Origin: Vitellaria paradoxa
Taxonomy: Eukaryota; Streptophyta; Magnoliopsida; Ericales; Sapotaceae
Length of the DNA stretch: 64,000 nucleotides
Reading direction: 5' to 3'
Assembly (NCBI GenBank): GCA_019916065.1
Contig: CM034244.1
Location: 36,150,877-36,214,876, forward strand
In this document: positions 35,703 through 45,821 of the stretch, piece by piece
How positions within the stretch are numbered: the stretch's first letter is position 1
Layout: every line of letters starts with the position of its first letter
Made by a program: the position numbers and the translations under genes
The notes under the pieces: model-generated
Seen by the model: the letters and a program-made list of their open reading frames with translations, nothing else
Told to the model about the DNA's origin: nothing
Databases searched by the model: none

Positions 35703-36782
35703 TCAAAGCTCTTTAGCTGCTAGGGTCTTTGTGAATGGATCCGCTAGATTCTCTGCAGAAACAATCTTGGATACACTCACTTCACCCTTCTGAAAGTCAA
35801 AATCTATATGCCCAATGGATACTAGATTTTCACTAGAATACACAAGCATATAATCTCTTATTATCCAAAGATACTTAAGTATATGCTCTACTGTAACCCA
35901 ATGTTCTGGCCTTGGGTTAGACTGGTATCTACTGACCATTCCTACTGCATGGCAAATATCTGGTCTAGTACATAGTATACCTTTGTGCCAACTATTTGCA
36001 TCCACATCATTCATTGTTTCATCATAACTAGTGGGATCTGATTCATGTTCATCAGAGACTACCTGATAAGACTCTCCAATTAATATGTATCTAGATGGAC
36101 GTCTAATTGTCCTCCCACTATGACGGAGCATCAGTGATTGATGTTCTGCAACTAGCTCAGGTTGATTAACAGATTCTAGATTAGGAATTGATTCATTAAT
36201 CAGACTGGGAATAGCATTAATATTGTTAGATAATCCTTCAAGAACTATCTTACTCCTAGGTTTGAAATCTCTTATATAGTCTTCCTCAAGAAAAGTAGCA
36301 TTTGTGTTAACAAATACTTTCTTTTCTTGAAGACTGTAAAAGAGACCCCCTCTCATTACTTTAGGATATCCTACAAACAGGCAAACTTCAGACCTAGGTT
36401 CCCATTTATCTGTCTTTCCCTTCAGCACATGTGCTGGAGAACCCCAAATGTGTATATGGCGTAAACTAGGTTTATTACTATTCCACAATTGTAAGGGTGT
36501 ACTAGGAATAGACTTAGATGGAACTAAGTTTAGAAGATACATGGCTATTTCTAAGGTATAACCCCAAAACGAGATGGGCAGAGTTGAATAACTCATCATT
36601 GACCTCGCCATATCAAGTGGAGTTCTCTTTCTCCTTACTACTACATCATTTTGCTGGGGAGTCCCTGGTGCGACTAATTGAGAAAATATCCCATTATCTG
36701 ATAAGTAGTCCCTAAACTCATTGGGGAGATACTCGTCACCTCGATCAGATCGAAGTGTCTTTATGCGTTTTCTTAATTGCAT
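35703..36782 (-). pseudogene. Copia polyprotein fragment: integrase C-terminal half joined to RNase H remnants
   Basis: A 359-codon open frame starts in the integrase core (TLRSDRGDEYLPNEF, then PGTPQQN, then PISFWGYTLEIAMYLLN). It continues through the integrase C-terminus (HIWGSPAHVLKGKTDKWEPRS). A short RT-like trace (TMNDVDANSWHKG) follows, then RNase H-side sequence (LCTRPDICHAVGMVSRYQSNP) and the usual end SAENLADPFTKTL. The RT palm with its YVDD motif and the middle of RNase H are gone, yet no stop separates the pieces. A second frame holds the start of the integrase at 36902-37738. Confidence 0.85.
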
Positions 36783-36901
36783 TTTCGCTTTCGCTTGAAA
36801 GATTCTGAAAAACTTCAGACTTACGGTGCATTAGGTACACATAACCATACCTTGAATAATCATCAACAAATGTGATGAAATATTCAAAAACCCCTTCTAT
36901 C

Positions 36902-38017
36902 TTATATGTTTATGGGTCCACATACATCAGATTGCATTAATGTTAACAGTTCTGTGGCTCTATTACCTTTAGCATTAAAAGGTCTTTTGGTCATTTTGCC
37001 TTCTAGACAGGATTCGCACACTGGTAGTGGTTCAACAACCAGTGAATCCAAAGATCCACTTTTAACTAGTTTTTGGATCCTATCTAGATTTATATGACCT
37101 AGACGTAAGTGCCACATATACGTTTTATTAGTTTGGGATAGCTTGATTCTCTTATGGTGATTAGTTTCGTTATTCAATTTTGTGTCATGCAGTGAGTTTA
37201 TTTTAGGATGCAAATAGTATAAATTGTCAACCATTGTACCAGAATAAATAAACGTTTTATTCTTTTTGATTATCACAGTAGAATAAAAAATAATTGAGTA
37301 TCCACAATTATTCAAGCTACTAACCGAAATCAAATTACGTCTAAGTTCAGGTACAAATAAATAATTTTCTAAAACTAAAGATCTAAATGCATCAAAAAAT
37401 AAAGCAACGACTCCCACTGCTCTGGCTGTAACCATTGCACCAGTTCCCAACCTAAGACTAAATTCTTTATCATTTAGAGCCCTGGTTTCCTGGAACCCTT
37501 GCAATGAATTGCAAACATGATTAGTGGCACTAGAATCTACTATCCAGGAATCCGTAGAATCAACCACTAAACAAGTTTCAATGACGAGAATGTTACTTGA
37601 GGTTCCAACTGTCCCCTTGGCCTTAGCCTTTGTAGACTTTGCCGAATATACTGGGCAGTTCCTCTTCCAATGCCCTTTCTGCCCACAATGGAAACACTTT
37701 CCTTTGGGATTCTTTTCCTTCACTTGATTTTGTGCCACCTCTAACTTAACATCTTATTCAGTTTAAGGAGCATTTAAATCAAGTTTAGGAGGACATGGAT
37801 CTGTCAAAACAAAATTATGCTCTTTCCCAGCTAAGACAATGTTCAAATTCCTTTTCCAGTCCGTATAATTAGTTCTAGTTAATTTATTCTGACTTAAAAG
37901 AGCAGCTAGTGGGCTAAAAGACATTTTTCTGAATAAAACAAAATAATTTAAATAAGCATACATTCTTAAAATATGAAAACTTTTACATAATAAAATGTAT
38001 AAAAAATATATATGCAT
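36902..38017 (-). pseudogene. Copia gag end, protease and integrase start
   Basis: The gag start (SPLAALLSQNKLTRTNYTDW) reads from about 37922 down to 37763. A stop at about 37760 separates it from the next frame. That frame holds the zinc knuckle CFHCGQKGHWKRNC, the protease site SWIVDSSATNHVC (usual D-S-G changed to D-S-S), and the integrase zinc region (WHLRLGHINLDRIQKLVKSG, then CESCLEGKMTKRPF). It stops after CGPINI; the integrase core continues in shifted frames at 36782-36900. Most of gag between start and knuckle is missing. Confidence 0.85.
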
Positions 38018-38347
38018 AAGTAGAACTCTATAACTACTTTATCATGCATCGGTAATCTAACTCCGTTTTAAATATGCCTCCGTAGGGTGGTTATATTTGC
38101 CACTAATTAGACAAGTCCACTTACTTATTTATTATTATTTTAATTAGATATCTCATATCTAAATAATAATAAATTACCGATATTTTTAGCCTTTTAGAAT
38201 TAATTTAATAAGAACTCCGTAGGGAGGATATTAAATATTCTAAGTTGAGTGTATAACCACTATTTCAATTTTTCATATTTCCCAAATAAAAAAGCTACCG
38301 TAGGGCAGTCAATTCTATTCAGTAATATTCAAAATTTTATCCTTTAT

Positions 38348-38841
38348 GGAAATCCTATCCAATAACCAATACTAATTAATATCCTCCGTAGGGAGCTCAC
38401 AAGGTTTGAGACAGGATATTAATCTATCTTACTATAGGATTAACAGTGGAGGCCGTGGGTTTTATGTCTAAAACCCTCTCCCACTTAATTTTTTTATAAC
38501 TTGGAGTTTTTAAGGAAATCCTATCCAGTAACCAATACCGATTAATATCCTCCGTAGGGAGCTCACAAGATTTGAGACAAGATATTAATCTATCTTACTA
38601 TAGGATTAACAGTGGAGACCATGGGTTTTATGCCTAAAACCTTCTCCCACTCAATTTTTATAACTTAGAGTTTTTAAGAAAATCCTATCCAGTAACCAAT
38701 ATCGATTAATATCCTCCGTAAGGAGCTTACAAGATTTGAGACGAGATATTAATCTATCTTACTATAGGATTAACAGTGGAGGCCGTGGGTTTTATGTCTA
38801 AAACCATCTCCCACTCAATCGTTATAACTTAGAGTTTTTAA
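38348..38841. repeat. Three tandem repeats of about 165 bp in the copia leader
   Basis: Copies start at 38348, 38514 and 38678, each beginning AAATCCTATCC.(A/G)TAACCAATA, containing TCCGTAGGGAGCT (TCCGTAAGGAGCT in copy 3) and ending AACTT.GAGTTTTTAA. They differ by only a few substitutions. They lie in the non-coding leader between the primer site and gag. Confidence 0.95.
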
Positions 38842-39639
38842 TTTTGTTAATTTAATATTTTAAAAAAAATATTAATTGACATTCTAACCATTAATATCTA
38901 ATTTTAAAATAAAACAATTAATTGGTTATGTCAATATAAAATTAACAAAATTAAATAAATGATATCAACCATATTATAATCTCATTAGAATATAAATATC
39001 ATAAAAAATTAAACAAGTAATATTTATTATATCCTAATCACATTAGAATATAAATATTATCTAAATGACATTAACTCTATTCTAATCACATTAGAATATT
39101 AAAACATTAATTATGCATGAACATGTGATGTGGCATCCCTAAAAATCTATATGACATGTTATCAAACAAACATTCATAATAGATAACCAAAAATTAAATA
39201 AATAACCCTCAATTCACAGTTTTTCTAGAAAATTACATTGACCCAAAAAGAAAATTTTAATTTAGTCTTCTTGTAGTCAATCTCCATCTTCCAGTTGCTT
39301 CCTCTTACTTCTAATTGCCTCCTTTTGGCTTTTGGAATTTTGAGTTGATTTGGGTCGAGGGCTTTTTTGACATTTCTCAAATTTTATAAACTAATTTTAT
39401 AAATATAAAAACCTTTGGGCTGAAAATTAGTTTTGAAACCTTTGCCCAGCCACTTAAAAATTATCAAAGTTTAACATTTTGAGAAATTCCAATTCCATCC
39501 CGTTTATTTTAAAAACTCTCATTTAAGCCCTTGCTTGGACTTTTAGAGACAATTTCAAAATAACCCCAGGAATCCAAAAAGTTTTCAAAATAGCCCTCTT
39601 CCCCAAAAATTCAATCTGAAGCTCTGTAAAGTATCTCCC

Positions 39640-40500
39640 ACTGCCGGCTGCAACTTCATCAAATACCAAAGTTTGGTAAAATCCAGCTCGTGTCCACCAA
39701 ATCCAAACATCCTGCACAGCTTTTTCGGTATGGGTAGTCCGGAATCAAAGCAGCCAGCCACCGCCGCCCAACCACTTGCTGGTTCCCACGACTGGCGTTT
39801 ATTTCCCCCCGGAACCCGCCTCAGGTACCCGCAGCCGGCGATCGCCGATCCCGCTGCGGGTTGTTCCACGCCAAGCACTGCTTCGGGCGATGGTCCGCGT
39901 GCCACCTGCCTGTGCTGTCCCGCGCCAACGCCGGGTACCGGCGCCTCCGCGGTTTCCCGCAGGAACCCGGTGCCACCATGGTATCTGCAGGGTTGCTGTT
40001 CCTGTGGTGGAACCGCCCATACTGCAGATTCTTGCAACTGCCGCAAGTTGCTACAAGGTGCCGATTCAGCCATGGGTTACCGCGAGTCCAGTTGCTGTTC
40101 ACGGTCCCTTCAACCCGCAGCGGGTTCTCGTCCACCGGCTGCCATTTGTCGAATCAAGCTGAAACCATCCACTGCGGGTTGCCCATCTCATCATTCCGGC
40201 GCCACATCGGGCTTCCCGCAACTGGCGACTGCCGCCTGTGACCGTGACCGTGACCCGCTTGGTGTTGCCACCCGTTTGGGTGTTGCGGGTCACTGGGCTA
40301 GCCGTCCCTTCCATAACAGAGGCCACACCTTTACTGCTGAAATACCGCAGGGTGCTCTCTCCCCAGATCTGGTTTTTTTTTAATTAAACGGGGTTCCTTG
40401 CTATTCGGCTAGCCCGTGCCCTCTGTAACATAGGCGGGTTTGCAAGCTGGCCTCAAGGTAGCTGTGCGGGCCATGGGCACGATGCCAGATTTGGCCGCGG
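39640..40500. other. GC-rich island in the copia leader
   Basis: A sharp change from AT-rich to GC-rich sequence, with CCCGCAGC, its complement GCTGCGGG, and GGAACCCG or AACCCGC repeated many times. Overlapping frames in several phases (for example 39673-40383 plus) are rich in Pro, Ala, Gly and Ser and show no domain, so I do not call a protein. It may be captured host sequence or part of the element's leader. Confidence 0.6.
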
Positions 40501-40867
40501 GTCTGCAGTGTTTTCCTCCTCTGCTTAAAACGATGGTGGTTCTCTAGTTTTTCTTGATCTATCCGCATGGTCTCCGATTCCAATGAACCGAGTCTCCAGA
40601 GATTTTTACTCGATAATATAGATAAAAAAAAAATTACAGACTCCAAAACAAATCATTACAGAGGATTACAGATCTGAAAAAAAAATTCAGGAGAGAAAAC
40701 ATGGTTCCAAAATTAACCACTTCTCCTGTTACACCCTTGAAAATAAAAAAAATTTACTATGAATTAAGGGTTTCATTTATCCACATATGAGAGAGAATAA
40801 AAATTGATGCCGCATCTATGCATAATTAAAATTACGCTATAAATCTAACAAAAACTCTGATATCAAT

Positions 40868-42330
40868 TGTTGATTTTTATAGTATATGGTTAAGAAAAAT
40901 ACCTCGAATGGAAGGATCAACTCGTTAAAATTTTTCCTGATATACAGCGAAAACACCTTCTTTCAGTGATTCAACATTCCAAACTATTCTCAATTCTCTC
41001 TCTTGAAATGAATGTGTGTGGTCACTCTCTCAGATCTCTTGGCTAATTGATATATAAAAGATATTTATAAAGAGTGAGATTCAGAGTTTGTATCAGAGAA
41101 GATCTCTAACTCTAGAGATTATCTCTTATCCACTCTCACACATATCTTATCTATATATATTATCCTAATATATATTTAGAAGATATGGTATCTTGAGAAA
41201 ATCTCTCAACCATATCATCTTATCTAAATATATATTAATTATCTATAATTTATTTCATAAATAAATTATAAATAATTAGCCAATTAAACCTGATCCATCA
41301 AGATAAAATTAAGCTAGTTTGGGGACTGAAGGCTCATGGATTCCTAACTCCAACTTAAAAGATATTTAGGTCTTGTCATCTCATGACAACCCATTATCTT
41401 TTAAATTAACACAAGGCTATTCCACTAAAAGTCATGAGCTACACTCTAGTAGTCCATGTTGAAATTCATTTTATTAAAACAACTTTTAATAAAATGAATT
41501 TTGGTCTTAGACCAATAATATCCACTTAATTAACTCTCTATTATAAGCTCGTAATTAAGTTAGGCTAAATGTCGAGTCCCTTAATTACATACTTAACCCT
41601 AAGTCTCTATTTATCTATACTTTGATCATTCTCAATATTTTCATATTTGTAAACAATTTGCAAATAAATATTGTTATTCAATAAACAATTTATTGAATAA
41701 ACTGCGGCCACAGATTTAATGATCAAAAAGATAAATAGCTTAGGTGAGCGTATCAGAATGGATTCCATCTTGTAAGTATATGTTCCCACGATTTATAAAA
41801 TTAAATCTCCAAGTTATTGAGGTTTTAACCATTAATAAGATCTCACTCCGTGGTAACTCAAGTAGATTTAATTTATGAATGTGAGTCCATTACAAACTCA
41901 GGATTAAGGTTCATTAATTTTATTAAAGCTTATGTAAATTACGATTAAAGACATTTATTAACCAAATCATAATTTACAATAGTCCATTCAATATATATAT
42001 ATCTCATATACATACTAACTTTCCTACTCAAAGTCACTACTTTAGTGATCAAGATAAATCAACAAATTAAGAAGTGGAAAAGTTATAGATAACATAATGA
42101 AATGCACGTTTCATTAATAGCTGTGAATTTACTTTTATTTATAAAACTTGTAATTAAAAATTTTTTATATTGGCATCTTATGCGCAATACTTAAATCACA
42201 TACTTTATAAATAAGAGATAATAGTGTATGCTTAAATAAATAAATATTTTATCTTAACCAAAAAAATAAAGTAAATAAAATGTCATCACAAAACAAGCTT
42301 TCAAGAATACCAAAGGAAAATAAATCTGTG
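40868..42330 (-). repeat. 5' LTR of the copia element (right copy)
   Basis: Starts TGTTGATTTTTATAG on the plus strand and ends near AAATAAATCTGTG. It is collinear with the left LTR and lacks the MITE. It differs from the left LTR at scattered positions, so the insertion is not very recent. Confidence 0.88.
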
Positions 42331-43730
42331 TAGGAAGCCCGCAGCTGGTGATTGATGGCTCGAAGCGGCAAGGATGGAACTGGGTATTTTCTGTGACGGC
42401 AGAGGAGTCATCTGCAGTAGAAATGGGAGGTTCCGAAGTCGCAGTCGCGGGCGTGGGTCACGATCATGGGCGGCACCCTACGCTGGCTGTGGGAACCCAT
42501 AGTTGGCGCGGGAAGCCTACGGCGTGACCAGCAGTCGGGGTTTGCTGGAACCCGAAACAGGCAGTACGCAGAAGCACCAAGCAGGACCGCGAGGTTAGCC
42601 GTGAGGCAACACATATTACCTTTCAGGCACAAAAAGAAGCAGTCAGTCAAGATATAGGTAACATGACACCACGGCAGTACTTAGCCAGCGTGGTAGTACA
42701 GTAGAACTTTGCAACAAACAACAGCAATCAGACATTACCAGCACATCACCAACCACTAAGGCGATTGCCCTGCCCAGACAACAGTTGGGATAAGTTGGAC
42801 AGCAGTTGCAATAGCAATTAGGGCAGTTACATCTGTCTCAGATAGAAGCTATGCTGTATTATGTATGTGTCTTTGTATAATTCAGACAAATAGTTACTAG
42901 CAATTATTACTAGCAGTTGTGTATATTTAGAGGGGGCAGTTATGTATGGCTAAGTAGTTTGGGCAGTTTGGTGACTAATATATATCACTATCTATTGTAA
43001 ACCATGAATAATGCTAATGAATAAATTGGTAATTTTCTAGCAGACTCATGTTTGGATGAATTGGGCTAGCCATTTAGAATTAAGGCTTCCATCAAAATGT
43101 TTTAAGTTTTATTAAAGCAAAGTCTTAAAATTACACCACACACATGCGCGCGCGCGCGCGCACACACACAAGCAAATGTCTTGAGTTTTACAATTTTGAT
43201 AAAATTTCATAATTTTATATTTGTACCGTATATATGAGATTTTTTTTTTTTTTTTTGCTATGTTGTTTTTAAATCTAATATTTAGGTAAATATTTATATG
43301 TTATGTATAAACTTATATAAACACAATTATGACATTAAGTTTAAGAGTTTAAATTTGAATATATGACTTGAAGGAGTTTGAGATCGATATATTGAATTGA
43401 TAAAAAAACTAATTAATTAAACCTAATATGAAAATTATCACCTGATAAAAAATTAAAAAAAAACTAATCGATTAAATTTAATATATAGAAATAAAGTTTT
43501 GAGTTTAAATGTATTACACCTCTGCAAAATAGCATTTTTTTTAGCTAAAAAATATTCCTCTTTGAAATAGATTTTTTTTTTTAATTCACAACTCTTGTTT
43601 ATGCTAAACTCTTTTTTATTTTTAGCATTTATTAGCTAAAATAATTATCTTAAACTTTAAATATATATGATATGAAATTAAATGCTAATAAATAAAAACG
43701 ATAAACAAGTAAATATTTAAAATTTATAGT
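42331..43730. other. Intergenic stretch with a GC-rich patch and an LTR-like segment
   Basis: 42331-42610 is GC-rich and compositionally similar to the island at 39640-40500. 42840-43050 looks like the end of an LTR (GGGGGCAGTTATG, then AATGCTAATGAATAAATTGG), but no partner was found. 43130-43172 is a CA/CG microsatellite. No gene. Confidence 0.4.
43131..43172. repeat. CA/CG alternating microsatellite
   Basis: ACACACATG followed by about nine CG units and then CACACACA. Confidence 0.85.
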
Positions 43731-44928
43731 TGGGGTGGCAAAATCAACCCGAACCCATCAACCCGTCTAATTAAACCCATAATAAATAGATTTGGGTCCT
43801 ATTATTTTACTAATTGAGTTGTTATTGGGTAACTTATAAAAAATTCATTTATAAACGGGTGCAATTGGGTTGTGAAACGGAACCCGTTAAAACACCCATT
43901 TAAATTAAAAAAATTAGTTTAATCCTCCTCTTTACATTACTCTCTCTCTCACCTCTCTCTCTCTCTCCAGAGACAGAGAGCACACACACACAAAAACAAG
44001 TACGTATGCGCGCACACCCATGCATATGCAAACACACCCCCACACACGCGCGCGTCACATAAACGCAAATACATCCACACACACATGCGCACACGCGCGC
44101 GTGCGCACACACCCGCGCGCACAGTCCCACACACACGCACACACACACACACACACGCATATTTGCAAACATACCCACACACACACCCACGCACACGCGC
44201 ACACATGCGCACGTACACACACGTGCATACACGCGCACACACAAACGTACGTGCGCACACGCACGCACGCACACACATGCATACACGCGCACAAATGTGC
44301 GTGCGCATACACACACGCAAACACACCCACACACACACACACTCCCACACGCGCGCGCACACGCACACGCAAACACAGCCACACACACGCACACACTCCC
44401 ACACACCCACGCACATACATGTGCACACACGCACGCGCGCGCACACACGCAAGCACCTCCACACACACACGCGTACACACGCGCTCCTGCGCACACATGC
44501 ACTCGTACACACACGCACGCGCACGCACGCGCACGCGAGCACGCGTGCACACACACACCCACAGATAGAGAGAGTTGTTGATTTAAAATTGAATAAAAAA
44601 TAAATCAATTTGTATAAATTCGAAATTAACTGAAAATTGTAAATATAATATATAATATGTATAATATTATATTAATTAAAATAAATATTGATGTATTTAT
44701 ATATATACACATTAATTAAAATAAATTTTTATTTTTTATTTCTTAAAAGTAAGTTAGGTTATAAGTAAATAGGTTGTTATATGGGTTCATGGGTTTGTAA
44801 TAACCCGTATTCAACCCGCCCATATCTAACTCACCTTTTAAATGGGTGGGTTTGAGTTGCACCCATTTAACCTCCAACTCGTTTAAACCCATCACTAACC
44901 CGCCCAACCCGCCCATTTTGCCACCCTT
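43731..44928. mobile_element. TIR element with 10-bp target duplication and a CA/CG core
   Basis: The left end TGGGGTGGCAAAAT pairs with the right end ATTTTGCCACCCTT; the inverted repeat continues imperfectly with many AACCCG/CGGGTT motifs. AATTTATAGT is repeated directly at 43721-43730 and 44929-44938. The 10-bp duplication fits a Mutator-like element, though GGGTGGCAAAA termini also occur in plant hAT elements (8 bp). The middle is simple-sequence DNA; no transposase. Confidence 0.8.
43938..44566. repeat. About 0.6 kb of TC then CA/CG/TG simple sequence
   Basis: TC repeats (43938-43968) and a GAGA patch lead into about 580 bp built almost only from CA, CG, TA and TG dinucleotides. Purine-pyrimidine alternation is interrupted chiefly by short CC pairs and by occasional AA pairs. 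Long open frames in all phases here are artefacts of the repeat. Confidence 0.95.
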
Positions 44929-45606
44929 AATTTATAGTAACATAAACAAATAAGAAAATAATATATATATATTTTTTTAGATCACATAAAAAATTAGACC
45001 CTTTTTCAAATGCATGTATTGCTTATAAAATTTATAATTATATTAGTAGCCGTTACTTTTGCTGAAGGAATTAAAATTATTAAAATCTTATCTGATAATG
45101 ATTGTCACAATTAAATTAAATGGTTTGGTTATAATATTTATTGAATATAATAAATTAGAACATATTGAATATCAAATGTTAATAAATAACTTTTAGCTTA
45201 AAAAATTAAAAAAAAAATGAGATGAGATTTTTAATAGTTTTATTTATTTATTTTGGATGTCATCAAATATCCGGTCTAGGCCCCAAAATTTCCAAGTCTA
45301 ATTGGTATCCAAGCATCACCTTGGTGAATTCTTCTACTACTATTAGTGGTATTATCATCAGCGGCAATACTCTGACACAGCAATATTACTTAAAAAAAAA
45401 AGTAACAATGATAGAAAAAAATAGCAGCCAGGACTATTGCTATTTTTAGCCCAACCATAGAAGAACGAGGAGAAAAAGTCCATCCAACCATACAGGAGGG
45501 TGGAAAAAAGAATGAAAGAAGAGGCGCAGGCGAAGGTTCTGAAAAGGAGGTGAGCCGCAGAGGAGTTTACGGGAGTTTTGAGAGGTTACGATGGAGACCG
45601 TGGCTG

Positions 45607-45616
45607 TATAAAAAGG
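45607..45616 (+). promoter_or_regulatory. Likely TATA box of the SKU5-similar gene
   Basis: TATAAAAAGG lies 215 bp before the ATG and gives a transcription start near 45640 with a 5' UTR of about 180 nt. Confidence 0.6.
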
Positions 45617-45821
45617 CGAGACGGTAGGGAGAAGAGAAATCAGAAGCGCAGGAATAAGACATTCCTTCACCTTTCTCGCCCCTTACTCCTTTTTTCGTTT
45701 TCTTCTTGAAACTTAAGAAGAGGGAACGTAAAAAGGAAAAATAAATAAAAGAAAGAGAGATCGAAGAAAAAAAAAAAAAGTAGAGAATTTCTTATTCAGG
45801 CAGCAGGAGGAACCAATCAAA

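Larger units (their letters stand above)
34015..42330 (-). mobile_element. Ty1/copia retrotransposon with long LTRs, most of RT deleted
   Basis: The two LTRs are at 34015-35639 (3' LTR in element orientation, carrying a MITE) and about 40868-42330 (5' LTR). They are nearly collinear for about 1.46 kb. Next to the 5' LTR, minus-strand TGATATCAGAG (near 40857-40867) is a Met-tRNA primer site; next to the 3' LTR, minus-strand AAGTGGGAGAT is the polypurine tract. Order from 5': a leader of about 2.8 kb, gag start (from about 37922), zinc knuckle and protease, integrase, traces of RT, RNase H remnants. Several frame breaks make it inactive. No matching target duplication is evident. Confidence 0.9.

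Noticed and set aside
39585..40383. Open frames up to 236 codons in the GC-rich island
   Set aside because: Frames are open in several phases on both strands, which high GC content explains; sequences are low complexity with no recognised motif.
34010..42340. Five-base target duplication around the copia element
   Set aside because: CCAAC before the left LTR has no match just after the right LTR; the right boundary is uncertain.
43900..44608. Seven overlapping long open frames rich in Cys/Val/Ala or His/Thr
   Set aside because: They occur in all phases on both strands because the DNA is CA/CG/TG repeat; no domain, splice or start signal supports a protein.
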